The notes beneath the pieces were generated by a model, which ran no database searches, was not told the DNA's origin, and saw only the letters and a program-made list of their open reading frames with translations. A stretch of 64,000 nt of DNA from assembly GCF_000698595.1 (NCBI RefSeq), contig NZ_JFHC01000034.1:21736-85735 (forward strand), written 5' to 3'. The translations under genes were made by a program, and so were the position numbers. How positions within the stretch are numbered: position 1 is the stretch's first letter; the number at the start of each line of letters is the position of its first letter. Below are positions 8,895 to 17,618 of the stretch, in pieces. Source of the stretch: Caballeronia glathei. Its GTDB lineage: Bacteria > Pseudomonadota > Gammaproteobacteria > Burkholderiales > Burkholderiaceae.

Positions 8895-9701
8895 ATGCGA
8901 AACCCAGAACATTTCCCGCCGAGCATTCCCGCCGCGCATGAAACCCCCGATTTCACGGCGGTGAGCTGGAACCTGCACAAGGGCCGCTCGCCGCTCGGCC
9001 GCCAGGCCTGGAGCGCGATGCAGCGCTGGGTGCAGTCCACCAACGCGGACGCGTATTTCCTTCAGGAAGCGATGGCGCGGCGCATGCCGCAGCCGGTGCT
9101 CGCCACCGGCTTCGGCAATCCGCTGCACGGCCCGCTCGACGACGTCTGGCATTGCCAGGCAACCGAAATCGCCACCTCGCTCGAATTGCAGATCGCGCTC
9201 GGTCCGAACGTGTTCAAGCCGTCCTGGCGGCACGGCAACGCGATCCTGTCGCCGCATCCGCTCGATCTGAGCGGCCGCTGGGACATCTCCGCACATCGCT
9301 TCGAGCGGCGCGGTCTGCTCGTCGCGCGGGCGACGTTCGCCGGCCGCTCGATCACGCTGCTGTGCGCCCACCTCGCGCTCACGCGCCAGGCGCGTCTGCG
9401 TCAGATGAACTGGATCGCGCACTGGATCGCGAAAGAGGCGCCGGACGGCCCGCTCGTGCTGGCGGGCGATTTCAACGACTGGCGCAACGATTCCGTGCCG
9501 CTCTTCGGCGAGCTCGGGATGAACGAGGTGGCAACGCTGCTCGGCGAATCGGGCCGGACCTTCCCCGCGTTCTCGCCGGCGCTCGCGCTCGACAAGATGT
9601 TCGTGCGCGGCATGAAGCCGGTCGAATGGATCACGCCCACGCAGGACACCGCGTGGCTCTCCGATCACCTTCCGTATATGGCCCGGCTGCGCGTGGAATA
9701 G
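8895..9701 (+). CDS. Endonuclease/exonuclease/phosphatase (EEP) family protein
   Basis: The 268-residue protein has the ordered EEP-fold motifs: SWNLHKG near residue 24, FLQEAM near 55, LLCAHLAL near 158, GDFNDW near 190 and a terminal SDHLPYMA. These supply the metal-binding Asn, Glu, Asp and His residues of DNase I/AP-endonuclease-type phosphodiesterases. Bacterial homologues of this size often sit beside cardiolipin synthase (the YbhP type), but no such gene follows here. The true substrate, DNA, phospholipid headgroup or other phosphodiester, cannot be decided. There is no signal peptide. Confidence 0.88.
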   Translation: MRNPEHFPPSIPAAHETPDFTAVSWNLHKGRSPLGRQAWSAMQRWVQSTNADAYFLQEAMARRMPQPVLATGFGNPLHGPLDDVWHCQATEIATSLELQIALGPNVFKPSWRHGNAILSPHPLDLSGRWDISAHRFERRGLLVARATFAGRSITLLCAHLALTRQARLRQMNWIAHWIAKEAPDGPLVLAGDFNDWRNDSVPLFGELGMNEVATLLGESGRTFPAFSPALALDKMFVRGMKPVEWITPTQDTAWLSDHLPYMARLRVE

Positions 9702-9719
9702 CCGCCCGGCGCCGGGCGC

Positions 9720-10142
9720 TCAGACGTTGCGCGTGCGGTCCGGCCCGAACGAGCGCGCGATGAGATCCTCGAGGTCGGTGAACGACACCGGCTTCACGAG
9801 GTGATGATCGAAACCCGCGTCGAGCGCGCGCTGGCGGTCGGCATCGCCGCCGTAGCCGGTGAGGGCGAGCAGAAGCGCATCGCGCGTCGATGGCCGCGCG
9901 CGCAGCAGGCGCGCGAGTTCGCAGCCGTCCATCACCGGCAAACCGATGTCCAGGATCACCACCTCGGGCTGAAACGCGTCGACGATCGCAAGCGCGCCCG
10001 CGGCGTCGTGCAGCATGCGCACGTCGTGGCCAAGCGTTTCGAGCAGCATCGACATGGCCTGCGCGGCATCGACGCTGTCGTCGACGAGCAGCACACGGCG
10101 TGCATCTGCCGCGCCGTCCCGTGCGCCGTCGATCGTGTTCAT
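9720..10142 (-). CDS. Receiver-only response regulator
   Basis: The 140-residue protein is a single REC domain with no output domain. The acidic pair is D21-D22, the phosphoacceptor aspartate is D65 (VVILDIGLP), the switch threonine is T95 (LALTGYG) and the invariant lysine is K117 (LVKPVS). Such single-domain regulators act by protein contact, like CheY, or as phosphate relays, often with hybrid histidine kinases. No kinase lies next to it. The ATG has GGGGAA upstream. It converges with the EEP gene, whose stop is 18 bp away across a perfect 16-bp palindrome. Confidence 0.92.
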   Translation of the reverse strand: MNTIDGARDGAADARRVLLVDDSVDAAQAMSMLLETLGHDVRMLHDAAGALAIVDAFQPEVVILDIGLPVMDGCELARLLRARPSTRDALLLALTGYGGDADRQRALDAGFDHHLVKPVSFTDLEDLIARSFGPDRTRNV

Positions 10143-10430
10143 GTGATTCCCCGTGGTTGGCAAGGCGCTGGCGGCCCAAAGCCATCATGCGCTTTTTAAG
10201 ATAGGTCCGGACGACTTTAGCACACGCGTTCCAGAAGCGGAAATCCGCCTATGGCTTGTCCGGCGGCCCTTTGCGGCATGTTTGACGCGGATCGGATGCC
10301 GTTGCGGCACCATTTCGAGACAGCAGGGACGCAAGGATCGCGCGCCGACTTCGCAAGGCGCCACGCTTTTCAGTCTGCTATCGTGGATCTTCAGGCCGCG
10401 CCATGCGGCCGCTCATCCGCACCGCGCGCC

Positions 10431-11057
10431 ATGTTCGACCTCTTCGACGACATCCCCAAGCCCGACATCGACTGGCAGCCGGACTGGCTTGCCGCCGACA
10501 CCGCGTCCGACCTGATGGCCGCGCTGATCGACGAGGTCCGCTGGCAGCAGGACACGATGACGACGCCCGGCGGCCGCGTGCCGCTGCCGCGCCTCACGGC
10601 ATGGCAGGGGGAACCGGACGCCGTCTATGTCTATTCCGGCATCCGCAACGTGCCGCAGCCCTGGACGCCCGCCGTCGCGGAACTGAGGACGCGTGCCGAA
10701 GAAGCGTCGAAGACGCGCTTTAACAGCGTGCTGCTCAACCGCTACCGCACGGGACAGGACAGCATGGGCTGGCACGCCGACAAGGAACGCGAACTCGGGC
10801 CGGAGCCGGTGATCGCATCGGTGAGCCTCGGCACCACGCGGACCTTCGAGTTTCGTCACGCGCGCACGCACGCCACGCACACGCTTTTGCTGTCGCACGG
10901 CAGCCTGCTCGTGATGCGCGGGCGCACGCAGCTGGAATGGGTGCATCGCGTGCCGAAGGAGCCGGACGCGCGCGGCGACCGGATCAATCTCACCTTCCGG
11001 TGGATCGATGCGTCGGCGCCGCCGAGGGGCAGGCCCGGCAGGTCGCGAAGCGCCTGA
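10431..11057 (+). CDS. AlkB-like 2-oxoglutarate/Fe(II) dioxygenase
   Basis: The 208-residue protein shows the AlkB/ABH2-3 pattern: FNSVLLNRYRTGQDSMGWHADKE contributes the HxD iron ligands, VSLGTTRTFEF the 2-oxoglutarate side, EWVHRVPK the distal histidine and RINLTFR the conserved arginine. These enzymes remove alkyl groups from nucleic-acid bases by oxidative dealkylation. The start giving MFDLFDDIPKP was chosen because homology begins there; the frame is open upstream to 10251. It is a monocistronic rightward gene. Confidence 0.92.
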   Translation: MFDLFDDIPKPDIDWQPDWLAADTASDLMAALIDEVRWQQDTMTTPGGRVPLPRLTAWQGEPDAVYVYSGIRNVPQPWTPAVAELRTRAEEASKTRFNSVLLNRYRTGQDSMGWHADKERELGPEPVIASVSLGTTRTFEFRHARTHATHTLLLSHGSLLVMRGRTQLEWVHRVPKEPDARGDRINLTFRWIDASAPPRGRPGRSRSA

Positions 11058-11081
11058 AGCAACGGCGCGCGGCGAGCCGCG

Positions 11082-11125
11082 GCATCACCGCCGCATCACC
11101 GCCGCTTCACCGCCGCTTCAAGGCC
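11082..11125. repeat. 11-bp tandem repeat, four copies
   Basis: Four consecutive 11-bp units of the form GCATCACCGCC / GCTTCACCGCC span the gap between the AlkB-like gene and the Rid gene, and the last unit enters the 3' end of the Rid gene. Confidence 0.75.
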
Positions 11126-11516
11126 GCCTGGCGACGAAATCGATCTCCACGAGCGCATCGCGCGCAAGCCCCGTCACGCCGACGCAGGTCCGCGCCGGCA
11201 ACGGCTTCGGCAGGAAATACGACTTGTAGACCGCGTTCATCGCCTCGTAGTCGCGCTTGAACTCGGTCAGGAAGATGCGCACGCTCACCACGTTGTCGAG
11301 CGTCAGGCCCAGTCCGCCCAGCACGAGAATCAGGTTGTCCATCACGCGGCGCGTCTGCGCCGCGACGCCTTCGGGCAGCGGCGCGCTATCGTCGGCGGGA
11401 TCGGTCGGCATCTGGCCGGTCAGGAAGACCCAGCCGTCGGCTTCGGCGGCATGGGAGAACGGGCCGACCGGCGTCGGCGCGGCATCGACCATCGTGAATT
11501 TGGGTTGCTGGGACAC
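11118..11516 (-). CDS. Rid-family (RidA/YjgF) protein
   Basis: The 132-residue protein is a full-length Rid domain: PVGPFSHAAEADGWVFLTGQ at the front, and PLPARTCVGV with the catalytic-type arginine followed by VEIDFVA near the end. Proteins with this arginine hydrolyse reactive enamines and imines released by PLP enzymes. The start is a GTG chosen because AAGGAG sits five bases upstream and gives MSQQPKFTMVDA; the downstream ATG would lack a binding site. It lies just downstream of the PLP-dependent ACC deaminase gene on the same strand, which fits a detoxifying role, though the 199-bp gap means co-transcription is not certain. Confidence 0.9.
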   Translation of the reverse strand: MSQQPKFTMVDAAPTPVGPFSHAAEADGWVFLTGQMPTDPADDSAPLPEGVAAQTRRVMDNLILVLGGLGLTLDNVVSVRIFLTEFKRDYEAMNAVYKSYFLPKPLPARTCVGVTGLARDALVEIDFVARRP

Positions 11517-11715
11517 ACAGGCTCCTTGGTAACGAAAGCAAAAACGCTGAACAGCGAACGTTAGCGCACCAAAAAGCGCGCCGCCGCCATGCTCGCTGCG
11601 CGCCGGCCGCGGCAGCAGTTCGCCGCCGCCGGGACGCCCGGCCGCGCGCATGCGCGCGTGCCCTGCTCCCGCCAGGTCACGCGCGCGATCGGCACGACCG
11701 GCGCGACCGGCGCGA

Positions 11716-12729
11716 TCAGGCGAACGCCTTGTGATATGCGTTGAGCGCCGGCGCGCCGCCGAGATGCACGTACAGCACGTTCGCGCCCTTCGGAATCTCG
11801 CCCGCCTTCGCCATCGCGATCAGTCCCGCCATCGACTTGCCCTCGTACACCGGGTCCGTGAGCATCGCCTCCAGCCGGGCGGCCGTGCGGATCGCATCGA
11901 TGGTCGGCGCGTCGGGCAGGCCGTAGTCGGGGCCGGCGAAGCGCGGGTCGATGATCACGTCGGCGTCCTCGATGGGCTTGCCGATGCCGATCAGCTCCGC
12001 CGTCTGCCGCGCGATCTTGGTCACGGCGCGGCGCGTCATCGCCTCATCGCAGGCGGTATCGATGCCGATCAGCCGGCGCGGCCGCTCCTGCGCCTTGAAG
12101 CCCGCGACCATCCCGCCCTGCGTCGAACCGGTGCAGGTGGCGGTGATCACGGTGTCGAAGAAAAGGCCCATCTCCTTTTCCTGCCGCTCGAGTTCGTCGG
12201 CGAAATTGGCGTAGCCGAGGCCGCCGAGCGGATGATCCGACGCGCCCGCCGGAATCGCGTACGGCTTGCCTCCTTCGCGTCGCACCTGTTCGAGCGCGCG
12301 CTCCCACGTCTGCTTCACCTCGGTCGAATAACCTTCGCCTTCGAGCAGCGTCTCGGCGCCCATCAGCCGCGACAGCAGAATGTTGCCGACCTTGTCGTAC
12401 ACGGGGTCGTCCCAGTGCGTCCATTCCTCCTGCACGAGGCGGCAGCGCATGCCGAGCACCGCCGCGACCGCCGCGACCTGCCGGGTGTGATTCGACTGGA
12501 TGTTGCCGATCGAGACGAGCGTATCGGCGCCCTGCTTCACGGCGTCGGCGGCGAGCCATTCGAGCTTGCGGATCTTGTTGCCGCCGAACGCGAGGCCCGA
12601 CGACACGTCATCGCGCTTCGCCCACACGGAAACGCCGAGCGCATCCGACAGACGGTTAAGCCGATGAACCGGCGACGGAAAGAAGCCGAGCGAGATGCGG
12701 CCGAAGCGCTTTTCGAGATCGAGTGCCAT
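11716..12729 (-). CDS. acdS: 1-aminocyclopropane-1-carboxylate (ACC) deaminase
   Basis: The 337-residue PLP enzyme matches the ACC deaminase/D-cysteine desulfhydrase fold. The Schiff-base lysine is K52 (FGGNK). Residues distinguishing true ACC deaminases are kept: Y295-E296 (VYEGKS) and L323 (HLGGAP), all offset by one from the numbering in well-studied Pseudomonas enzymes. It should split the ethylene precursor ACC into ammonia and 2-oxobutyrate. It is diverged from the classical Burkholderia AcdS (for example SNHTRQ instead of SNQTRQ), so side activity on D-cysteine is possible. AAGGAC precedes the ATG. An Lrp-type regulator gene is divergent, as in known acdR-acdS pairs. Confidence 0.85.
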   Translation of the reverse strand: MALDLEKRFGRISLGFFPSPVHRLNRLSDALGVSVWAKRDDVSSGLAFGGNKIRKLEWLAADAVKQGADTLVSIGNIQSNHTRQVAAVAAVLGMRCRLVQEEWTHWDDPVYDKVGNILLSRLMGAETLLEGEGYSTEVKQTWERALEQVRREGGKPYAIPAGASDHPLGGLGYANFADELERQEKEMGLFFDTVITATCTGSTQGGMVAGFKAQERPRRLIGIDTACDEAMTRRAVTKIARQTAELIGIGKPIEDADVIIDPRFAGPDYGLPDAPTIDAIRTAARLEAMLTDPVYEGKSMAGLIAMAKAGEIPKGANVLYVHLGGAPALNAYHKAFA

Positions 12730-12893
12730 AGCGGGTCCTTGATGAACAGGGGACGAATTCAGCACCCATTCTAGGAATTATCGCGAAGAAGGTGCTTTGA
12801 TCAAAAACCCTTGCTTCAGAAATAAGTTTGGTATTCTTTGCAATTACCGTTATTTATTATTTTTTAAGTCATAGATAAAGAAGAATCTTCATC
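12730..12893. promoter_or_regulatory. acdS-acdR divergent control region
   Basis: This 164-bp region between the divergent deaminase and Lrp-type genes is strikingly AT-rich against a GC-rich background. It has TTGATCAA, TTGCAATTACCG and a long A/T tract before the regulator start. Lrp-family proteins typically bind such sequences, and AcdR is known in other bacteria to act on this intergenic space. Exact operator positions cannot be set by eye. Confidence 0.55.
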
Positions 12894-13367
12894 ATGGAAG
12901 AACAGGAAATCACGCTCGACTCGACCGACCGCAAGATCCTGCGCGCGCTCCAGAACGACGGCCGCCTCAGCAACGCGGAACTGGCGAAACTGGTCGGGCT
13001 TTCCGCGGCGGCCTGCTGGAACCGCACGAAGCGCCTCTTCGACCTGCGCGTGATCCAGGGCGTGCACGCGCGAATCGATCCCGCCGCCGTGCAGCGGCCG
13101 GTGCTCGTGCTGGTGGGCGTCGTGCTCGACCGTTCGACGCAGGAAAGCTTCGCGGAATTCGAAAGCGCGGCGCGCGATCTGCCGCAGGTGCTCGAATGCG
13201 TGCTGGTCGCGGGCGATGTCGACTACTTCCTGAAGGTGCGGGTGCGCGATCTCGCCGCGTTCAACGTCTTTCACAGCGAGAAGATTCTCGGACTGCCCAA
13301 CGTGCGGCAGGTCCGCACGTTCTTCGTGATGAACGAGGTCAAACTGGACGGACAATTGCTGTTCTGA
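12894..13367 (+). CDS. acdR: Lrp/AsnC-family regulator, probable AcdR
   Basis: The 157-residue protein has an N-terminal winged helix (LDSTDRKILRALQNDGRLSN, then LAKLVGLSAAACWNRTKRL) and a C-terminal RAM effector-binding domain (ECVLVAGDVDYFLKVRVRDL). It is divergent from acdS with a 164-bp AT-rich spacer, the arrangement described for the AcdR activator of ACC deaminase. The assignment to AcdR rests on this context; the sequence alone only says Lrp/AsnC family. There is no good Shine-Dalgarno, but the ATG is at the conserved family start. Confidence 0.85.
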   Translation: MEEQEITLDSTDRKILRALQNDGRLSNAELAKLVGLSAAACWNRTKRLFDLRVIQGVHARIDPAAVQRPVLVLVGVVLDRSTQESFAEFESAARDLPQVLECVLVAGDVDYFLKVRVRDLAAFNVFHSEKILGLPNVRQVRTFFVMNEVKLDGQLLF

Positions 13368-13402
13368 CCCGCTGGCGCCGACGATACAACCGGAACCCCC
13401 AA

Positions 13403-13900
13403 ATGCTCCCCTACCCCGTTCTCATGGACGTCGTGATCCGCATGCTGAGCGCGGTCCTGATCGGCTGCATCATCGGCATCGACCGCGACCTGCATGGCAA
13501 ACCCACCGGCATGAAGACGCTCGGGCTGGTGGCGCTCGGCGCGTGCCTCGCGACCATGGCCGCGATGGGCTTTTCGAGCCACACGCTCTCCGTGAACGCC
13601 GATGTCTCGCGCGCCGTGCAGGGCATCGTGACGGGCATCGGCTTTCTCGGCGCGGGCGTGATCGTCCAGAATCCGGGCCAGAACCGCATTCGCGGGCTCA
13701 CCACGGCCGCGTCGATCTGGGTCACGGCGGCGGTGGGCATCGTGTGCGGCCTCGGCATCTGGAGCGTCGCGGCGATCGCGACGCTGATCCTGATCCTGCT
13801 CCTCACCGTGGGACGCATGGTGGAAAAGGCGCTGCACCGCCAGTGGATGCGCAAGCCGGCCGAGGAGCGCGCGGCGCGCGCGTTCGCCGACGAGGACTGA
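13403..13900 (+). CDS. MgtC/SapB-family inner-membrane protein
   Basis: The 165-residue protein has four or five membrane segments and the MgtC signature: GCIIGIDRDLHGKPTGMKTL near residue 20, then GIVTGIGFLGAGVIVQ and RGLTTAASIWVTAAVGIVCG. Homologues act in magnesium limitation, intramacrophage survival or regulation of the F1Fo ATP synthase; the short form here lacks the C-terminal ACT-like domain of MgtC. The start is the ATG giving MLPYPVLMDV. It follows the regulator gene by 35 bp on the same strand and could be co-transcribed with it. Confidence 0.88.
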   Translation: MLPYPVLMDVVIRMLSAVLIGCIIGIDRDLHGKPTGMKTLGLVALGACLATMAAMGFSSHTLSVNADVSRAVQGIVTGIGFLGAGVIVQNPGQNRIRGLTTAASIWVTAAVGIVCGLGIWSVAAIATLILILLLTVGRMVEKALHRQWMRKPAEERAARAFADED

Positions 13901-13911
13901 GCGCCCGCCCG

Positions 13912-14916
13912 CTAGAAGCGGTAGCCGAGGCCCGCGAGAATCACGTCGGTGTCGCGGTTATAGCGCGTGACGATGCGATTCCACGTGACCCGCGTGCTCC
14001 AGTGATCGCCGAGCCGGTACGACGCCGACACCGAGATGATGCCCGCCAGGCGGTCGTCGGCGTCGTTGTCGCCGGTGATATCGGGTTCCGAGTTCTGGCG
14101 CACTGCGTAATAGAGCCCGGCGCCGAGGCCGAGCGTCAGACGGTCGTTGAAGAATCCCCGCGTCGCCCACAACTGGGTCGTGATGCCGTCCCGGCGCACG
14201 AGGTCGGCATTGCCTTCGTGCAGGTAGCCGATCGTCCAGTCCACGTAATTCCAGAGGCCGCGCCGGTAGTCGAGCGCCGCGCCGAGCGCCGTCTGCGAAC
14301 TCGAACTGTTGACGATCGTCTGGCCGAGATACGCGGTGACTTCGTTGTTCGTGACCTTGGTCGTGCGGCTCGGCGCCCAGTCGCGCGGGCCCGGCGTGTC
14401 CGGCGCATCGAGCTGGTAGGCGATGCCGATGAGCGCCGCCGTCGAGTTCGGGCCGCGCTGCACCTGCACGCGGTTCACCTGAAATTGCGCGATCCAGCGG
14501 TTCGCGAAGTAGTACTGGGCGCGCAGGCTGAACACGCCGCCCCAGCCGTGCGTGTTGGAGTAGCTGCCGCCCTGCTCCGCGGTCGAGGTGTCGAAATAGC
14601 GGTACGGCCCCGCGCCCGCCGACAGAACGAGCCGCCGCTGCGCAAGCGGCAGGCGCGCCCAGAGCTGGATCGCCTGGCCGTCACGGTGATGGTCCGTCAC
14701 GTGGCCCTCGTTGAGCCAGGTGAAGCTCGCGGCGAAGTATTCCCCGAGCCCCTGCTCGTAGGCCGCCGCCCACGAATACGTGTGCTCGCCGGAACTGCGC
14801 GACACCCCGCCCGACAACGAAAACTCCTGCGCGTGCACCGCCCCCGATGCGGCGAAAAGGAGCGCGCCGAGCGCCGACGGACCGAGGAGCCGCTGAACGC
14901 GGACATGGCCCGCCAT
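13912..14916 (-). CDS. Outer-membrane beta-barrel protein
   Basis: The 334-residue precursor has a signal peptide (GPSALGALLFAASGAVHAQ) cleaved after VHA near residue 29. The rest alternates polar and hydrophobic residues with many aromatic girdle positions, and the last residue is phenylalanine (LAGLGYRF), the usual recognition signal of the BAM machinery. I count sequence for about 12-14 strands. No porin or enzyme family is recognised. The chosen ATG has GGTGGA upstream; the frame is open further upstream to 15063. Confidence 0.75.
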   Translation of the reverse strand: MAGHVRVQRLLGPSALGALLFAASGAVHAQEFSLSGGVSRSSGEHTYSWAAAYEQGLGEYFAASFTWLNEGHVTDHHRDGQAIQLWARLPLAQRRLVLSAGAGPYRYFDTSTAEQGGSYSNTHGWGGVFSLRAQYYFANRWIAQFQVNRVQVQRGPNSTAALIGIAYQLDAPDTPGPRDWAPSRTTKVTNNEVTAYLGQTIVNSSSSQTALGAALDYRRGLWNYVDWTIGYLHEGNADLVRRDGITTQLWATRGFFNDRLTLGLGAGLYYAVRQNSEPDITGDNDADDRLAGIISVSASYRLGDHWSTRVTWNRIVTRYNRDTDVILAGLGYRF

Positions 14917-15260
14917 GCGCGTTCCACCGTCTTCCCGCGAGCGCCGGCGACCTGCCGCGCCGGCGAAAACTGCTGACATTCTGCTTTCAGCTGCATGGCG
15001 CCACAACGGGTGCGGCGCGCGGATTACACGAATTTTCGAACCCGGCATGCGAAGACGGATCATGTCGATGTCCCAGGATTTTTTATTGAGACAAGAATCC
15101 TAACAGCCTTGGCAGGATCGCACTTTTCGCTGCGCAAGCGCGCCGAAAGCAGTGAATTATTTTTGCGACAGCTCGCGCCGGTCTGGACAACGCCGTGTGC
15201 CGGTCCGCGCGGCTTGCCACGCCGGCTTGCTTAGTACTTGCGTGCATACTTCGGAAGCTT
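14917..15260. other. Intergenic region without recognised gene
   Basis: This 344-bp stretch lies between two leftward genes. It must hold the promoter of the outer-membrane protein gene and the 3' end of the diguanylate cyclase transcript. I see no convincing ORF, hairpin terminator or RNA. Confidence 0.4.
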
Positions 15261-16433
15261 TCAGGCGGCTTCGTCCAGCGCCGACGCCTCCACACGGTTG
15301 CGCCCCCCGACTTTCGCCGCATAGAGCAGCGAGTCGGCGCGCGCGAGCAGCGACGCGAGCGACTCGCGCCCGTCCCAGCCTGCGATACCCGCGCTGAACG
15401 TGTAGCGCAGCGCTCCACCCGGCACCGGGCAGGGCGTGGACTCCACCGTCTGCCGCAGCCGCTCGACGAGCGCCGTGACGTCAACGGCATGCGCCGCCGC
15501 GCAGATCAGGCAGAACTCCTCGCCGCCGATGCGCCCGAACGCGTCGCCGCGGCGAAGGCGCGCGCTCACCGTCGACGCGAAATGGCGCAGCACCTCGTCT
15601 CCCGCGGCGTGGCCGTAGCGGTCGTTCACGCTCTTGAAGTGATCGACGTCGACCACCGCCACGTATTCACGCATGCCGTCCTGTGCGGGGCGCCTGAGCC
15701 GCGCCCCGGCCAGTTCCAGGAACGCCTTGCGCGACAGCGCGCCGGTGAGATCGTCGAAGCGCGCGAGCCGCTCCAGACGTTGCGCAAGCCGGTCGTGCGC
15801 CATCATCACGAGCCCGATGCACAGCGACGGCAGCACCAGAATGCCGATGGCGAGAAACGCGACCTGCATTGGCCCCGGTTGCAGCAGCGCAGTTTGCGGC
15901 GGCGGCGCAACCGCGTAGATCGCGCCGCGCACGATGTGCCCCGCGCCGCCCAGCAGCGCCACGCCGGCGACGAAAAGATAGTTGTAGCGCGGCCGCTCCG
16001 GCGGGCGCGACAGCAGCACGCGCCCGGCGATCGCCAGATCGCATGCTGCTCGAAACGCCGAGACGATCACGACACGCACATGGGTATCGGGAACCGCATA
16101 GGTGAAGTAGACGATTCCCGCCATCACCGCGAGCCACGCGATCCAGCCGGTGTACGCGCGCGCGGCACTCGGGCGGATGGCGAAGAACTCGTTGCAGCCC
16201 TCGAAGATCAGGAGAATCGTCGCGGCGAGCAACTGGTTCGCGGCCACGATGCCGAGCGCCGCCGGCAGCACGCCCTGCATCGAAAAGAGCACGAGCGAGA
16301 CGATCGCCAGCACGTTCGCCCAGATCCAGCGCCGCACGCCCGCGATCGCGTGCGGCAGGAGCGAGATCAGCACCAGGATCGAGAGAACGCTCGACAGGAC
16401 GGTGACGACGAGGATGCTGACTGGACTGAACAT
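15261..16433 (-). CDS. Membrane-bound diguanylate cyclase (GGDEF)
   Basis: The 390-residue protein has six or seven N-terminal membrane segments (residues about 1-210), a short linker helix and a GGDEF domain. The catalytic motif is GGEEF at residues 303-307, with the substrate metal aspartate in VVDVDHFKSVND. An intact inhibitory I-site RxxD (R294 to D297) sits exactly five residues before it. It should therefore make cyclic di-GMP with product inhibition, responding to a signal through the membrane region. It is a single-gene unit. Confidence 0.93.
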   Translation of the reverse strand: MFSPVSILVVTVLSSVLSILVLISLLPHAIAGVRRWIWANVLAIVSLVLFSMQGVLPAALGIVAANQLLAATILLIFEGCNEFFAIRPSAARAYTGWIAWLAVMAGIVYFTYAVPDTHVRVVIVSAFRAACDLAIAGRVLLSRPPERPRYNYLFVAGVALLGGAGHIVRGAIYAVAPPPQTALLQPGPMQVAFLAIGILVLPSLCIGLVMMAHDRLAQRLERLARFDDLTGALSRKAFLELAGARLRRPAQDGMREYVAVVDVDHFKSVNDRYGHAAGDEVLRHFASTVSARLRRGDAFGRIGGEEFCLICAAAHAVDVTALVERLRQTVESTPCPVPGGALRYTFSAGIAGWDGRESLASLLARADSLLYAAKVGGRNRVEASALDEAA

Positions 16434-16764
16434 CGGTGCAGGTTAATGGATTCGCCCGGCCGCGGCGGGCGCTTGATGCACGATGTGCGATGGATGTAGC
16501 GGCGGCTGCGGTTCGGATGCGACGCATCGGGTTGCGGTGTGTTCACGCGATCGCCAGCGGTGCCATCGGTTTATCGGCGGAAATCGTGCAAATCTTGAGT
16601 AAAGCTGACAGATTTGGCCGCTTGCGGAGAAATTCACCTCTTCGTGCTTTCGTGCTTTCGTCCTTGCGCCGGCTGACGGCGCCATCGGCTGAAAACAAAA
16701 ATGGCGGCAACGCCGCCATTCGATCGGTCGGGCAGACGGCGCACCGTCCGCCTGCATTGCCGGA
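16434..16764. other. Intergenic region upstream of the diguanylate cyclase
   Basis: This 331-bp region holds the promoter of the cyclase gene and, at its right end, the terminator of the next leftward gene. It also contains a short direct repeat (TGCTTTCG twice, near 16650). No gene is evident. Confidence 0.4.
16700..16720 (-). terminator. Rho-independent terminator
   Basis: A 9-bp stem (AATGGCGGC / GCCGCCATT) with a 3-base loop is followed, on the minus strand, by TTTGTTTTC. It sits 45 bp beyond the stop of the small PxPV protein gene. Confidence 0.8.
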
Positions 16765-17049
16765 TCAATCCCAGCCGTGACGCTCGCGCCAGCGCTCCTC
16801 GCGGCGCGCTTCGTGGCGCCAGTGGCGCTCGCGCCGCTCACGCCATTCGCGTGCGCGCCAGCCGCCGTCGTCATAACCGTAGCCATACGCCACGGCCACG
16901 GGTGGCGGCGGCGCGACGTACACCGGCTGCGGCGCCGCGTAGTAGCCGGGCACGCCGATGCCCACCGCCAGATCCACATGCGCCGACGCCGCCGAGGACG
17001 CCGCCAGCACGGCAACACCCAGAACCGCCCCGAGAATTTTCTTGTTCAT
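16765..17049 (-). CDS. Small secreted PxPV-repeat protein
   Basis: The 94-residue precursor has a clear signal peptide (MNKKILGAVLGVAVLAASS, cleavage after ASA at about residue 23). A proline-tyrosine segment with PQPVYV and PPPPVAV repeats follows, then a strongly charged tail of Arg, Glu, Trp and His. Similar small PxPV proteins are common in Burkholderiales and of unknown role; the tail suggests metal or polyanion binding. AAGGAGAAGCGAT precedes the ATG, and a terminator follows. No partner gene. Confidence 0.85.
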   Translation of the reverse strand: MNKKILGAVLGVAVLAASSAASAHVDLAVGIGVPGYYAAPQPVYVAPPPPVAVAYGYGYDDGGWRAREWRERRERHWRHEARREERWRERHGWD

Positions 17050-17195
17050 ATCGCTTCTCCTTGCACCAGCGGTGCATGTCAGTGACCACGCGATGCAGTC
17101 TAGAGGGCGATATCCGACACAGGTGCAACAGCGCTGCGAGAAAAGTAACGCGCGGTAACGGCCCGCTCGCCGCGCCTGGGCGGTCCTGACAGGCG

Positions 17196-17618
17196 TCAAA
17201 GCACCCGCTTTCCCGTCTCGTCGATAACGACTTCGCCGTCCTCCTTCGTGAACGGCCCCTTCTGCTGCGACGGCAGGATGTCGAGCACGCGCTCCGACGG
17301 CCGGCACAGCCGTACGCCGAGCTCCGTCTCCACGAACGGCCGGTTGATGAGGATAGGGTGGGCGAGCATCGCGTCGATGAGCTGATCGTCGCTGAGCATC
17401 GGGTCGTCGAGGCCGAGTTCCGCGTACGGCGTGCCCTTCTCGCGCAACGCCTCGCGCACGGTCATGCCGGCGCGGGCAATCAGGCCGGTCAGCGTTTCGC
17501 GGCTCGGCGGATGAACCAGATACTCGACGACCTTCGGCTCGATCTCCGCGTTGCGGATCAGCGCAAGCGTGTTGCGCGACGTGCCGCATTGCGGGTTGTG
17601 ATAGATCGTGGTGGTCAT
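17196..17618 (-). CDS. arsC: Arsenate reductase (glutaredoxin-type ArsC)
   Basis: The 140-residue protein has the ArsC active-site loop NPQCGTSRNT with the nucleophilic C11, and arginines in the anion-binding positions (INRPFV and CRPSERVLDIL). It should reduce arsenate to arsenite using glutathione and glutaredoxin. There is no arsR, arsB or acr3 nearby, so it is a lone copy; such isolated ArsC/YffB-like genes are frequent and may have other roles. AAAGGAG precedes the ATG at good spacing. Confidence 0.9.
   Translation of the reverse strand: MTTTIYHNPQCGTSRNTLALIRNAEIEPKVVEYLVHPPSRETLTGLIARAGMTVREALREKGTPYAELGLDDPMLSDDQLIDAMLAHPILINRPFVETELGVRLCRPSERVLDILPSQQKGPFTKEDGEVVIDETGKRVL

Noticed and set aside
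9703..9718. Perfect 16-bp GC palindrome between convergent genes as a terminator
   Set aside because: It has no loop and no T-run on either side, so I could not support termination.
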